Of a DNA stretch of 64,000 nucleotides, positions 35,618 to 44,658 are shown piece after piece. Below the pieces are notes generated by a model that searched no databases, was not told where the DNA came from, and saw nothing but the letters and a program-made list of their open reading frames with translations. The stretch's first letter is position 1, and each line of letters begins with the position of its first letter. Position numbers and translations under genes: made by a program. Source of the stretch: RHLJ01 sp048058975 (GTDB lineage: Bacteria > Bacteroidota > Rhodothermia > Balneolales > Balneolaceae); assembly GCA_048058975.1 (NCBI GenBank), contig JBLLNP010000015.1, forward strand, positions 1 to 64,000, given 5' to 3'.

Positions 35618-36835
35618 ATGGATGAGGATTCAGGGTCTCAGGAAATACAATCCTGGGAGCCAACATCTGTAATAAAAGAACGGATAATTGACCGATCTTT
35701 AGTTATTGCACTTGCACTGGCTTCTGTTGCATTTATACTTGGTTCAATCGTATCTCCTACTTATGCATTTTCACCCGGCTTTTATTTCGATATTCTTTGC
35801 ATTGTCGGCTTAATTATTGTTGTACTTTTGCGTTTTCGTATTGGCTTATCATTTAAAATCTGGTATGTAATTGCGTTTGTGTACTGCTTGTTTATATCCA
35901 GTCTTTTACAATATGGAACGGTATCAACACAACTGCCACTCTCCGTTTTAGTTCCTTTTATAGCTGCTCTGGCCTTTAATTTCAGAACCTCTCTTATTGT
36001 ACTTGTTTGGGTTACCATTTCATTTGGTATTGTTGCCTTTTTGTACACCAGTGGATTGATTGAATCCAGAATTGAAAACCCTTTGAATAACTTAGTTACT
36101 CTATGGGTTAGCACTATTGTTGTTTTTGTAGTAGCAAGCTCAGTTGTGATTTTATTGATGAATCGTTACAACGAAGAAATGAATACGATCGTAAAAAAAC
36201 TCAAAAAGAGAGATAAAGAGCTTGTCGGGCATTTAGAGGAAAAAAACGTAATGATCCAGGATATTCATCATAGAGTAAAAAATAATCTGGCTGTTGTTTC
36301 GGGACTATTGGAGCTCCAGATGTTAAGTATTGAAGACCCCGAACTTCAAAGAACTATGCAGAAGAGTGTAAACAGGATTCTTTCTATTGCCAAGGTTCAT
36401 GAAAAACTTTACCAGTCAGAAGACTTTAATAAAATCCCATTTAAAGAATATGTAGATGATCTTACAACGGTAATTCTTGATTCTATGAATTCGGAAAGGT
36501 TAAATATACAGTTCGAAAGCCAGATCGAGGCTAATTTTTTAAGCGTAAATAAAGGTGTGCCTCTTGGTATTATTTTCAATGAACTGATTACAAATTCTAT
36601 TAAATATGGTTTTAGTGCAGACAAGAACAACCAAATTAAAATTACAGTAGCAGAAAAAGAAGGCTTGGTCCACACAACTTATGAGGACAATGGTGTAGGA
36701 ATTGAAAACTTTGAAGAGGCCAGTTCAAAAAGTCTAGGCTTTTCCATTATTGGCTCCTTACTGGCACAAATGAAAGCTGAGTATAAGTATGATACTGAAA
36801 ACGGGTTTAAACTAAGCTTTTCTTTCGCACCCTGA
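35618..36835 (+). CDS. Membrane sensor histidine kinase, HisKA_2 type
   Basis: A 405-residue protein with about six membrane helices in the first 180 residues, then a coiled coil. A HisKA_2 dimerisation domain contains IQDIHHRVKNNLAVVSGLLELQ (His near 219), and a HATPase has NELITNSIKYGF and DNGVGIENFEEA. HisKA_2 kinases usually work with stand-alone or atypical regulators; none is adjacent. A strong Shine-Dalgarno AGGAGG at 35606-35611, seven bases before the ATG, is rare among the genes of this window and fixes the start. Confidence 0.9.
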   Translation: MDEDSGSQEIQSWEPTSVIKERIIDRSLVIALALASVAFILGSIVSPTYAFSPGFYFDILCIVGLIIVVLLRFRIGLSFKIWYVIAFVYCLFISSLLQYGTVSTQLPLSVLVPFIAALAFNFRTSLIVLVWVTISFGIVAFLYTSGLIESRIENPLNNLVTLWVSTIVVFVVASSVVILLMNRYNEEMNTIVKKLKKRDKELVGHLEEKNVMIQDIHHRVKNNLAVVSGLLELQMLSIEDPELQRTMQKSVNRILSIAKVHEKLYQSEDFNKIPFKEYVDDLTTVILDSMNSERLNIQFESQIEANFLSVNKGVPLGIIFNELITNSIKYGFSADKNNQIKITVAEKEGLVHTTYEDNGVGIENFEEASSKSLGFSIIGSLLAQMKAEYKYDTENGFKLSFSFAP

Positions 36836-36854
36836 GGTAAGAAAAGGCACTGCG

Positions 36855-38819
36855 TTAATCGGGATCTACACTAACAAACCGAGCCAGGTTTCGTGACATC
36901 TCAATCCGGTTTATAAAAGACTCCATTATTCTGGCATATAGTTCTTTCCCCATCATTTTGTCTTCTATTCCAGCGTCAATATTTGGGTTATCATTCACCT
37001 CTATTACAAATACTTTTCCATTTATCTCCTTTAAATCAACACCATACAAACCATCACCCATTAATGAAGCAGCCTTAAGTGCAGTTTCAAGTACCTTCCT
37101 TGGAACTTCTGAAAGCAGAACCGTTTCGAAGTCTCCGGATGGATCCTTTTCTTTGCTCTTCCAGTCATAAATTTGCCAATGACCTTTTGCCATAAAGTAT
37201 TTGCAAGCAAACAAAGGACTATTATCTAGAACACCAATCCTCCAATCAAATTCGGAGGGCAAAAAAGCCTGCCCGATAATTAAATCTGATGTTTTAAACA
37301 AAGCTCTAAGCTGGTAATCAAGTTCCTCTTTAGTATTTACCTTTATCACACCTTTTGAAAATGCACTGTCTGGCTGTTTTAAAATCATAGGCAACTGTAC
37401 GCTATCAAGCTCTTTACGATCTAATTTACTCTTAAAAAAAACTCTCGTATCAGGTGTGTTAATTTTATTCAGCCTAAGGCGTTCATTCAGATATATTTTA
37501 TTCGAGCATCTTAAAATAGACCACGGATCGTCTATAACAACCAAACCTTCCGCGTATGCCTTTCTCGAAAATTGATAGGTGTACCCGTTTACATCGGTGG
37601 TTTCTCTAATGAATAAAGCGTCGAATTCAGAGATCCTGTTTAAATCGTCTTTCCCGATAAATTCGGTGTAGAAATCCAGCTTCTCAGCTACTTCTTTAAA
37701 GATTTTGAGAGCTTTTTTATTCGATGGAGGTTGTTTTTCATCCCTGTTCACCAATATTGCAAGATCGTATTTATAGGGTTTAAGCCTTCTCCGGTAAAAG
37801 CGCTGCGTTTTAAAATACCTTTGAGCAAACGCCTCTACTTGTTCTCTTTGATCAATCGGTATTCTGTCGATTCGCAACGGTATAAGCTTCTTTACATACC
37901 AATGCGATCTTTTATGAAAATGAACCCTCATTAGAGGGGCTTCAAATAAGTGGTATAATTTTTGGGCGATAATCTGAAAAGAAGAGTCTGCCACTTGCCC
38001 GAAAAAAATGTCCAGAGTCATTTTATTCTCAGGAATTTTTCTGAATGCGTACTGTATGGATTCATTTATATCATCTGTAACCGACATAATAATGCTTGCA
38101 TCATTCATATCTCTTATTGTGGTTACCGTTGGAAATGCCCTGTGTTCTCTAGCTGAGGCAAGCAGAGAGACATAATATCCAATACTTTGATAGGCGTATG
38201 AAGTACAAAGATTAAACACTCTTAAATTCTTTCTGGCGAAATAATCTACTTTTGATGTGTACTCTTTTGCGGAGACCATCGTAGCGTTTTCAATACTAAA
38301 AGGCACATTTTTTGGAGTATCAGTAACTATAATATTAGTTGCCTTTACAGCCTCAGAATATTCGTGCAGCTCGAAGGTCATTCTTAGCGCATCTCTTCCC
38401 TCTTCATAATAGTCTTTAATAAGCTCTTTACTGTGATATCCGCGATTATTGTACCATGCAATTAACTTCCTGTTTTCAGCATCCGCTTCAAGGGAAATCC
38501 GATCATATCCTTCCGAAAGCGCTACATGCTCTATATGTTTCAGAAGCAGGCTTCCTATTCCATTGCTTTGATATTCGGGCAGAATAGAAATCGAAAATAT
38601 CCTAAGAGTGTGCTTATACCGGTGAATAATGGCGCTTCCGGCAGCCACCTTTTTTTTGTGATGTAGTATTTCGGCAAAGAAAACTTTCTGAAAAGGGCTA
38701 TTCAGGCTTAGTTGAAGAGAACGTCTGGAACTTTGTTGAAAGGGCTCAAAAGAAGATTTTTCAATAGTTAGCAGAAGGTCTAAATCGTTCGCCTTAGACT
38801 CTCTTATGGTAATGTTCAT
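36855..38819 (-). CDS. GNAT acetyltransferase fused to a RimK-like ATP-grasp ligase
   Basis: A 654-residue fusion. Residues 1-150 are a GNAT domain (ISILPEYQSNGIGSLLLKHIE, acetyl-CoA loop, then WYNNRGYHSKE). Residues 170-340 form the RimK-associated N-terminal region (LRVFNLCTSYAYQSIGYYVSLLA). Residues 340-640 form an ATP-grasp domain, with MILKQPDSAFSKGVI, the GLYGVDLKEINGKVFVIEVNDNPNID metal-binding segment and IEDKM. RimK-type enzymes link amino acids, often glutamate, to a carboxylate. The fusion suggests that one protein both acylates an amino group and ligates an amino acid or peptide. The substrate is unknown. The gene stands alone, convergent with the preceding kinase. Confidence 0.85.
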   Translation of the reverse strand: MNITIRESKANDLDLLLTIEKSSFEPFQQSSRRSLQLSLNSPFQKVFFAEILHHKKKVAAGSAIIHRYKHTLRIFSISILPEYQSNGIGSLLLKHIEHVALSEGYDRISLEADAENRKLIAWYNNRGYHSKELIKDYYEEGRDALRMTFELHEYSEAVKATNIIVTDTPKNVPFSIENATMVSAKEYTSKVDYFARKNLRVFNLCTSYAYQSIGYYVSLLASAREHRAFPTVTTIRDMNDASIIMSVTDDINESIQYAFRKIPENKMTLDIFFGQVADSSFQIIAQKLYHLFEAPLMRVHFHKRSHWYVKKLIPLRIDRIPIDQREQVEAFAQRYFKTQRFYRRRLKPYKYDLAILVNRDEKQPPSNKKALKIFKEVAEKLDFYTEFIGKDDLNRISEFDALFIRETTDVNGYTYQFSRKAYAEGLVVIDDPWSILRCSNKIYLNERLRLNKINTPDTRVFFKSKLDRKELDSVQLPMILKQPDSAFSKGVIKVNTKEELDYQLRALFKTSDLIIGQAFLPSEFDWRIGVLDNSPLFACKYFMAKGHWQIYDWKSKEKDPSGDFETVLLSEVPRKVLETALKAASLMGDGLYGVDLKEINGKVFVIEVNDNPNIDAGIEDKMMGKELYARIMESFINRIEMSRNLARFVSVDPD

Positions 38820-38958
38820 GTGTGGTTGAATTGATATCGGATAATACGATTAAAATCGATCTGAATAATCAATTCACGTTTTCAAAAAAGAATTATTTAT
38901 TCATTAATTCTTTTTGTTCTTTAAAATTCATATCCGGCCATAATTAATTACCACAATT

Positions 38959-39876
38959 ATGAAATGTTATCTGCCTCTGTCTCATCTTTTTTGCCTGTTA
39001 CTGCTTTTAAGCTCGTTGAGCTGCACGTCTCCTGAGCGACTGGAAAGAGTTCCATATATCAGCGAAATAGCCGGAGAAGAACGCGATTTTTTTCTCTATC
39101 TGCCCAAAGGTTATGACTTAAATACAGGTAAAAAATGGCCTGTACTACTATTTCTTCATGGAAACGGAGAACGAGGAAATGGAAAAGAAGAACTCGACTT
39201 TTCGATGGTGCATGGGCCACTAATGGAAGTCTGGGTACAAAAAAGAAACCTTCCTTTCATTATCATTAATCCTCAACTTCATATGTTTGGTTTGGATACC
39301 GTTGGAATTGATTACTTAACCTATCGAGACCCGGAGAATATCCCAAAACGTCTTAAAGAAGGTGTTCCGAACCGTGAATCTGATTTCCCAACCCAAGGAG
39401 AAATGAACAGCACGGAGCATATAACGGAATTTAGTAAAGAGCTTTCTTACAGCGAATTTGGTTGGAATCGCGTGCAGCATGATTTAATTGGTATGCTTGA
39501 TTACGTACTTGAAAACTACAGTGCAGATTCTTCCAGAGTTTATCTTTCCGGTTTAAGTTATGGTGGTTTTGGAACCTGGTATATGGGTAGCCATTACGCA
39601 CATCGTTTTGCTGCGATTAATCCCGTTGTTGGGTGGGGACATCCTTCGCTGATGCCTGCTATTGCAGAAGCACAGCTTCCTGTCTGGGCGTTTGCAGGAG
39701 GGCGAGACAATGTAGTTGAAAAAGAATACTTCTTTGAAGGTTTGAATACTCTGGAAGAGCTTGGTCATTCTGAAGTTTTGTTTACCATTCACGAAGATAT
39801 GGGGCATGATGCCTGGAAACGAATTTATGCAGGAGATGATATTTATAACTGGTTTCTTACACATCAAAAGAAGTAA
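38959..39876 (+). CDS. Lipoprotein esterase/peptidase of the alpha/beta hydrolase fold
   Basis: A 305-residue lipoprotein with a lipobox at Cys22 (LSSLSC). The hydrolase domain shows PVLLFLHGNGERGNG (oxyanion region), the nucleophile Ser near 199 in LSGLSYGGFGTW, an Asp in FAGGRDNVV and the His in HEDMGHDAWKR. This is the pattern of the predicted-peptidase/PHB-depolymerase-like group (COG4099 type), which acts outside the cytoplasm. The insertion between residues 110 and 155 is longer than in minimal members. The gene begins a plus-strand series of six genes. Confidence 0.85.
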   Translation: MKCYLPLSHLFCLLLLLSSLSCTSPERLERVPYISEIAGEERDFFLYLPKGYDLNTGKKWPVLLFLHGNGERGNGKEELDFSMVHGPLMEVWVQKRNLPFIIINPQLHMFGLDTVGIDYLTYRDPENIPKRLKEGVPNRESDFPTQGEMNSTEHITEFSKELSYSEFGWNRVQHDLIGMLDYVLENYSADSSRVYLSGLSYGGFGTWYMGSHYAHRFAAINPVVGWGHPSLMPAIAEAQLPVWAFAGGRDNVVEKEYFFEGLNTLEELGHSEVLFTIHEDMGHDAWKRIYAGDDIYNWFLTHQKK

Positions 39877-39916
39877 TCCATCCGTCTACTATAATAACGA
39901 ACTATTTTTATCCTGA

Positions 39917-40267
39917 ATGATGCGACCACAACTACTGGATTTTTATTCTTCAAAAAAAGAACCAATACAAAGTTGCCTTTTCGCGCTCAGGGATATTATC
40001 CTCGAATTCAGTCCTGAGATAACTGAAACTTTAAAATATGGCATGCCCTGCTTTGTATATAGGAAGAAACATTTTTGTTATTTGTGGACGGATAAGAAAT
40101 CTGGATATCCATATATTTTGATTGTTGAAGGAAACAAAATACATCATCCCTCTTTAAGGCAAGGTGATCGTAAAAGAATGAAAGAGTTTTTGGTGAAACC
40201 TAATGAGGATATCCCCGTTGCAGCTATCCATGAAGTTTTGAACCTTGCGTTAACCCACTATATCTGA
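39917..40267 (+). CDS. DUF1801 domain protein
   Basis: A 116-residue single-domain protein. LKYGMPCFVYRKKHFCYLW and the following YILIVEGNKIHHPSL match the DUF1801 (YdhG-like) fold. Its biochemical role is not established. A second member lies at 42989. The start is the first of two adjacent ATGs at 39917, and the serine hydrolase gene starts seven bases after the stop. Confidence 0.75.
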   Translation: MMRPQLLDFYSSKKEPIQSCLFALRDIILEFSPEITETLKYGMPCFVYRKKHFCYLWTDKKSGYPYILIVEGNKIHHPSLRQGDRKRMKEFLVKPNEDIPVAAIHEVLNLALTHYI

Positions 40268-40273
40268 ACTACG

Positions 40274-41470
40274 TTGAACCGATTTCTTATTTTTATACTT
40301 GGTGTTTTTTTTCTGGTTGGAATAACCATTTCCTGTACAGAAATTCAATCTAAGCCTTCTGCCCCGAAAACTTCTGATCCTGTAATAGACGATACTTTAT
40401 CCCAATATCTACAGGACTTTGAAAAGAGTTTTCTGTTCGGGATGGAGCAAAAAAGAATTCCGGGAGCATCTGTAGCTATCGTAAAAGATGGTCAGGTTAT
40501 ACTCCAAAAGGGTTTTGGAATCAAAGAAAAAGGAAAGCCCGGAACCGTAGATGAAAACACGGTATTTCGATTGGGGAGTGTGTCAAAAGGTTTTGCATCG
40601 GTTTTAGCAGGAACAGCAGTAGAAGATGGGCTTTTGGAATGGGAGGGTATTGTTTCTGATTATCTCGACACGTTTGAACTTCAGGATAATGAACAAACCA
40701 AACGGGTTGAGATAAAACATATCCTTTCACATACATCCGGGCTTCCCCGTCATGCCTATACTAACCTTGTAGAAGACGGACTTTCCTTAAACCGCATCAT
40801 TTCCAGATTAGACCGTGTTCCACTTATTGCGAAAGAAGGCGAACAGATAGCCTATCAAAACGCAGCGTATTCTGTAATTGAAAAAGTACTGGAAGCTCAG
40901 ACTGAAATTGATTTCAACACTTTGCTTCAGGAAGAATTATTCGAACCATTGCAAATGAATCATGCTTCATCATCATTTCAAACGATTTCATTTATAGAAA
41001 ATAAAGCCCTGCCACACGTGTATCATTCCCGTCAAAAAGGGCGTGTTCCAATACCAATTTCAAAAAAATACTATAACGCGGTTTCTTCAGGAGGAATCAA
41101 TGCCTCTGCTTCTGATATGGGTAAATGGCTTATCTTGCTAACAGGTAATCGTCCAGATGTAATCTCCAAAGAAACCTTGAATGAGATATTTGAACCTTTA
41201 GCAACCATCAATAATAAAAGATTCAGCAGACATTGGGATGGAGTTAATCAATCTCACTATGGAATGGGGTGGCGTATTTTGGATAACCAAGGTCAACGCA
41301 TTGTTTATCATGGCGGTTATGTAAACGGATATCGAAGTGAGATCGCTTTTGCTCCCGATCAAGGTTTAGGGATTTGCATTCTTATAAACTCCAACTCGAG
41401 TTACCCGCTTGAAGTGATCCCTGGTTTCTTCAATTATTTCAGAGAAGACACACCTTCTATAGCTAATTAA
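40274..41470 (+). CDS. Class C beta-lactamase-like serine hydrolase, lipoprotein
   Basis: A 398-residue lipoprotein beginning at TTG, with a lipobox Cys21 (GITISC) that supports this start. The active-site SxxK is SVSK near residue 102 (FRLGSVSKGFA), the YxN motif is YQN near 194, and the third motif is HGG near 346 (IVYHGGYVNGYRS) in place of KTG. Proteins with HGG are usually esterases or D-amino peptidases rather than antibiotic-hydrolysing lactamases. A T8 run at 40305-40312 is read in frame inside the signal sequence. Confidence 0.85.
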   Translation: MNRFLIFILGVFFLVGITISCTEIQSKPSAPKTSDPVIDDTLSQYLQDFEKSFLFGMEQKRIPGASVAIVKDGQVILQKGFGIKEKGKPGTVDENTVFRLGSVSKGFASVLAGTAVEDGLLEWEGIVSDYLDTFELQDNEQTKRVEIKHILSHTSGLPRHAYTNLVEDGLSLNRIISRLDRVPLIAKEGEQIAYQNAAYSVIEKVLEAQTEIDFNTLLQEELFEPLQMNHASSSFQTISFIENKALPHVYHSRQKGRVPIPISKKYYNAVSSGGINASASDMGKWLILLTGNRPDVISKETLNEIFEPLATINNKRFSRHWDGVNQSHYGMGWRILDNQGQRIVYHGGYVNGYRSEIAFAPDQGLGICILINSNSSYPLEVIPGFFNYFREDTPSIAN

Positions 41471-41480
41471 TACCTCTACT

Positions 41481-42281
41481 ATGGTCGATAAACATACATT
41501 TTCAGTTAAGTTTGAGAGTTTTCGTCCTCAACTCAAATCTTACATTCTTCGAGTTACCGCAAGTGTTGAAGATACTGAAGATATTGTTCAGGAAGCTTTT
41601 CTTAAGGGCTACAATAAGCTGGATTCATTCAAAGGGGAATCATCCCTTAAAACATGGGTATTCGCTATTGCCTTTAATCTTGCAAAAGATCATCTCCGTT
41701 CAAAGAAAAGATGGCCGGAAAATGTAACCGATATCTGTAGGGAAAAAGCGCTGAACAACAAAGAATTCCTTCAAGAGATGATGGGTATTCGGATGACTTC
41801 TGAACAGGGTGCCTTCGAAATTAAAGAACATATTACATTTTGTTTCGCCTGTGTGTCAAAATCGCTCCCTATCGAACAACAGGTAACACTTTTGCTTAAA
41901 GAGATCTATGGTTTTAAGGTGAAAGAGATTGCGGAAATTATTGATAATACCGAAGCAATGGTAAAGTATTATCTGCACGTTTCCCGCCACAAGATGATCG
42001 ACATTTTTGATCACCGTTGTTCATTAATAAACAAGGAAGGAGTTTGCCACCAATGTACTGAGCTGAACGGAATCTTTAACCCAAAACAGAAAGCTCAGGA
42101 AGAAATTCTAAAAATTGAAATGGCCAGAGAGTCCGAAACTAAGTCGAAAGAAGAACTCTTTGATTTACGGATGGAAATTGTGAAAGGAATAGACCCTTAC
42201 GAATCCGGTGCTGCAAAACTTCAATTGCGCCATTTAAAGCATAATAAAGAAGTAATGGATGAGTACCTGAAAAAAAAGTAG
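41481..42281 (+). CDS. ECF sigma factor with cysteine-containing C-terminal extension
   Basis: A 266-residue sigma-70 family protein. Region 2 is visible as TEDIVQEAFLKGYNKLDSFKGESSLKTWVFAIAFN, quoted here only as position 30-65. Region 4 lies near 130-170 with VTLLLKEIYGFKVKEIAEII. It is longer than ordinary ECF factors (about 180). Between the domains lies FCFAC, and behind region 4 come CSLINKEGVCHQC and a charged tail of 80 residues. The Cys pattern suggests a zinc or thiol switch within the sigma factor. No anti-sigma gene is adjacent. It follows the serine hydrolase by 10 bases. Confidence 0.85.
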   Translation: MVDKHTFSVKFESFRPQLKSYILRVTASVEDTEDIVQEAFLKGYNKLDSFKGESSLKTWVFAIAFNLAKDHLRSKKRWPENVTDICREKALNNKEFLQEMMGIRMTSEQGAFEIKEHITFCFACVSKSLPIEQQVTLLLKEIYGFKVKEIAEIIDNTEAMVKYYLHVSRHKMIDIFDHRCSLINKEGVCHQCTELNGIFNPKQKAQEEILKIEMARESETKSKEELFDLRMEIVKGIDPYESGAAKLQLRHLKHNKEVMDEYLKKK

Positions 42282-42342
42282 CTCCCACCCTATCGTTTTT
42301 TTAAGGCCAGGCGTCTAAAGATTGAACCCAACCCATTAAAAA

Positions 42343-42867
42343 ATGAAATCAATCTTTACACTTCTATTTATTATGACACTTTCAACCTTTTCTGCTGCAC
42401 AGGACGGCACTGCAAACACTACCAAAAAAACATTTAACCGAAGTACTAGCGTAAGTATTCAAATCAATGCGGATCCTTCAATCATCTGGACATTATTAAC
42501 CAACGCCTCAGATTTCCCCAGGTGGAACTCCACCATTATTTCTCTGGAAGGTGAGATTAAAGAAGGAAATAAAATAAAACTTAAATCTACTGTCGATCCC
42601 TCCAGAACATTCAAGCTGAAGGTGAAGTCCCTAAAGCCCGAAATGGAAATGATTTGGAAAAGCGGTGCAGCTCCTTTTTTCAGGGGGATTCGTACTTACT
42701 CGATAACCAGAAATCCCGATGGAACTTCTACCTTCGCTATGAAAGAAAAGTTGGGTGGAATGATGTTTCCTATGGCATCCAAAAGTATTCCTCCCTTCGA
42801 TGAATCATTTGAGCAGTTTGCCAAAGACCTAAAAAGAGAAGCCGAAAGTATAGAACAGGAGAATTAA
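42343..42867 (+). CDS. SRPBCC (START-like) domain protein with signal peptide
   Basis: A 174-residue protein with a signal peptide (MKSIFTLLFIMTLSTFSAAQ) followed by a polyketide-cyclase/SRPBCC domain: INADPSIIWTLLTNASDFPRWNS, LKVKSLKPEMEMIWKSG and the C-terminal helix FDESFEQFAKDLKREAE. Such domains bind hydrophobic ligands, and an exported form is less common. It lies 61 bases after the ECF sigma gene and ends before a terminator, so it may be part of that sigma factor's regulon or operon. Confidence 0.8.
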   Translation: MKSIFTLLFIMTLSTFSAAQDGTANTTKKTFNRSTSVSIQINADPSIIWTLLTNASDFPRWNSTIISLEGEIKEGNKIKLKSTVDPSRTFKLKVKSLKPEMEMIWKSGAAPFFRGIRTYSITRNPDGTSTFAMKEKLGGMMFPMASKSIPPFDESFEQFAKDLKREAESIEQEN

Positions 42868-42928
42868 CAAGAACTTTGCTCTTTAAAAATTCATACCGGA
42901 CTCTACCAAAGGCATTTCTTTGGGAAAT

Positions 42929-42965
42929 CCGGGATCCTTAATTGTATTCCCGGGCTGTTTTTTTT
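42929..42965 (+). terminator. Terminator after the SRPBCC gene
   Basis: The stem CCGGGA (42929-42934) pairs with TCCCGG (42948-42953), followed by CTG and a run of T. It overlaps the upstream extension of the next open frame, which argues for the later start of the DUF1801 gene. Confidence 0.65.
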
Positions 42966-42988
42966 ACTTAAGAATGGTAACATCACGC

Positions 42989-43387
42989 ATGAACAAATTC
43001 CAAAACCTGAGTTTTTCTTCGGTAGATGATTTCCTTGACTACCTTCCTGAAAATGAGTTGGTCGTTGTAGAAGAGCTCAGGAATTTGGTGTATGAGTGCA
43101 TACCCGATGTAAAAGAAAAACTATCCTATAATGTTCCTTTCTATTCCAGGAATAAGAGAATCTGCTTTATCTGGCCGGGTTCCATTCCCTGGGGAAAAGT
43201 GAAGATGAACGGAGTCCAGTTTGGTTTTAGTAACGGATTCCTTCTTAGCGACCATGCCCAATATCTTGAGAAAGAAAATCGTAAACAGGTTTATACTAAA
43301 ACTTTCTTTTCTCTGGAGGATATTAATGTCGAGATAATGCGGGATTACTTGTTCGAGGCGTTGGAGCTGGATAACAGTATGAAGTAA
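42989..43387 (+). CDS. DUF1801 domain protein, second copy
   Basis: A 132-residue protein from the ATG at 42989. Longer starts at 42920 (TTG) and 42974 (ATG) exist, but the first would read through the terminator. DUF1801 features are LSYNVPFYSRNKRICFIWPG and VQFGFSNGFLL; compare LKYGMPCFVYRKKHFCYLW in the copy at 39917. Identity between the two is limited to the core, so they are distant paralogues. Function is unknown. A palindromic repeat begins three bases after the stop. Confidence 0.72.
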   Translation: MNKFQNLSFSSVDDFLDYLPENELVVVEELRNLVYECIPDVKEKLSYNVPFYSRNKRICFIWPGSIPWGKVKMNGVQFGFSNGFLLSDHAQYLEKENRKQVYTKTFFSLEDINVEIMRDYLFEALELDNSMK

Positions 43388-43390
43388 AAA

Positions 43391-43477
43391 GTCATCCCTG
43401 CGCATGCAGGGATCGGTAACAGCAATTAAGCTGAAAATATTTTATCAACTCCGGATTCCCACTTTCGTGGGAATGAC
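43391..43477. repeat. REP-like palindromic element, copy A
   Basis: An 87-base element begins GTCATCCCTG and ends GGGAATGAC, with inner hairpins ATCCCTGCGCATGCAGGGAT and ATTCCCACTTTCGTGGGAAT. Its ends are inverted versions of each other. A related copy lies at 44551-44658 on the far side of the SDR gene. Confidence 0.75.
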
Positions 43478-43495
43478 TTGTAGTAAGAGAACTCC

Positions 43496-44470
43496 CTAAA
43501 ACTTAAACTCCCCTACTGCAGCTTCGCTGCCTTCCCAATTAACGCGGATGTTTTCGGGATCTGAAAGTGAATCTTCCGGTTTCAGTTTGCCGGGGAAACC
43601 CACCCATTGCTCAGGACCATAAAAATCACCTGTTCCAGCTTCAGGATCGGCGCAACAACGAATAATTCCTGTCGCACCATCTTCAGGAGATTGTGCGTTT
43701 CGCATAAGACCGGAATTTGCTTCCATCCCTCCTGTTTTGGCTGTTGTAATCTGCAATTGTGTTGCCGCAAGTCCCGGATGAGCTAACAGTACTTTAATAT
43801 TACCAATACCGTGTTTTTCCAGCTTCTCGATTAAACCGTAGGTAAAAGCGCAGTTCGCTAATTTGGTTTGTCGGTAACGGTACCAACGCGGACCCTGAAA
43901 GCTCTGGTTCTCTTCCTCGGTACCATCTCCACCCAAATTTCCTCCCCGCTTCTCAAAATATTTCATTTCAAGATCGGCTCCCAAACGGGCTTGTGAAGTA
44001 TGGTTTACAATTCTGCCTTCCTCACTCTTTTTAAGAAGAGGAAACAAGCCATTGGTCAATAGAAAATGGGAAATACAATTGGTTTGCATCTGCACATCAT
44101 ATCCATCTTTGGTCGCCTCATCCGGTAAAGCCATTACACCCGCGTTGTTGCAAAGCACATCCAAAACCTCGAACCGGGATTTAATTTCTTCTATGGCCAA
44201 ACGAACACTTTCAAAGTCCTGCAAATCGCAGGTTATTTGGTGAAAATGGCCTTCGGGAACTTCCGCCTGCAATTCATTCAATGAAGAAGCCGAACGCTGA
44301 CTTTCCCGGTTTAACAACAGTACTGTTGCTCCGAGTTTTGCCATTTCACGTGCGCATACATAGCCGGTTCCACTTGTGGTTCCGGTAATAGCGACCACCT
44401 TGCCGCTCATATCCTGAGTGTGATTATCAATTACGGTATCAAGGTGCTTGGTTTCGATAGTTGCTGGCAT
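43496..44470 (-). CDS. Short-chain dehydrogenase/reductase
   Basis: A 324-residue SDR oxidoreductase. The cofactor motif is TGTTSGTGY near residue 30, with NNAGVMALP in strand 4. The catalytic Ser is in NHTSQARLG and the Tyr-Lys pair in YRYRQTKLAN. It resembles the retinol-dehydrogenase/WWOX-like SDR group that often accepts NADP, but the substrate is not deducible. It is flanked on both sides by REP-like elements, and is a single gene without operon partners. Confidence 0.9.
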   Translation of the reverse strand: MPATIETKHLDTVIDNHTQDMSGKVVAITGTTSGTGYVCAREMAKLGATVLLLNRESQRSASSLNELQAEVPEGHFHQITCDLQDFESVRLAIEEIKSRFEVLDVLCNNAGVMALPDEATKDGYDVQMQTNCISHFLLTNGLFPLLKKSEEGRIVNHTSQARLGADLEMKYFEKRGGNLGGDGTEEENQSFQGPRWYRYRQTKLANCAFTYGLIEKLEKHGIGNIKVLLAHPGLAATQLQITTAKTGGMEANSGLMRNAQSPEDGATGIIRCCADPEAGTGDFYGPEQWVGFPGKLKPEDSLSDPENIRVNWEGSEAAVGEFKF

Positions 44471-44550
44471 GGATTAGTTATTCATTAATAATTTATTGGT
44501 TAACTAATTTAGTTCATCAGGAGTTCGGATTGAAAAGGTTGCTATTATTT

Positions 44551-44658
44551 GTCATCCCTGTGAAAGCAGGGATCAAGAGCTTTGTGAAGGTTGTAAACTC
44601 ATTAATAACTCAGGATTCCCGCCCTGTCTGCTGAACAGGCAGGCTTCGCGGGAATGGC
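44551..44658. repeat. REP-like palindromic element, copy B
   Basis: It begins GTCATCCCTGTGAAAGCAGG, as in copy A, and ends TTCGCGGGAATGGC. An inner CTGTCTGCTGAACAGGCAG hairpin extends the second stem. It has the same orientation as copy A. Confidence 0.7.

Noticed and set aside
40274..41470. Antibiotic-resistance beta-lactamase
   Set aside because: The third motif is HGG instead of KTG, which is usual for esterases or peptidases of this fold, and there is no resistance-gene context.
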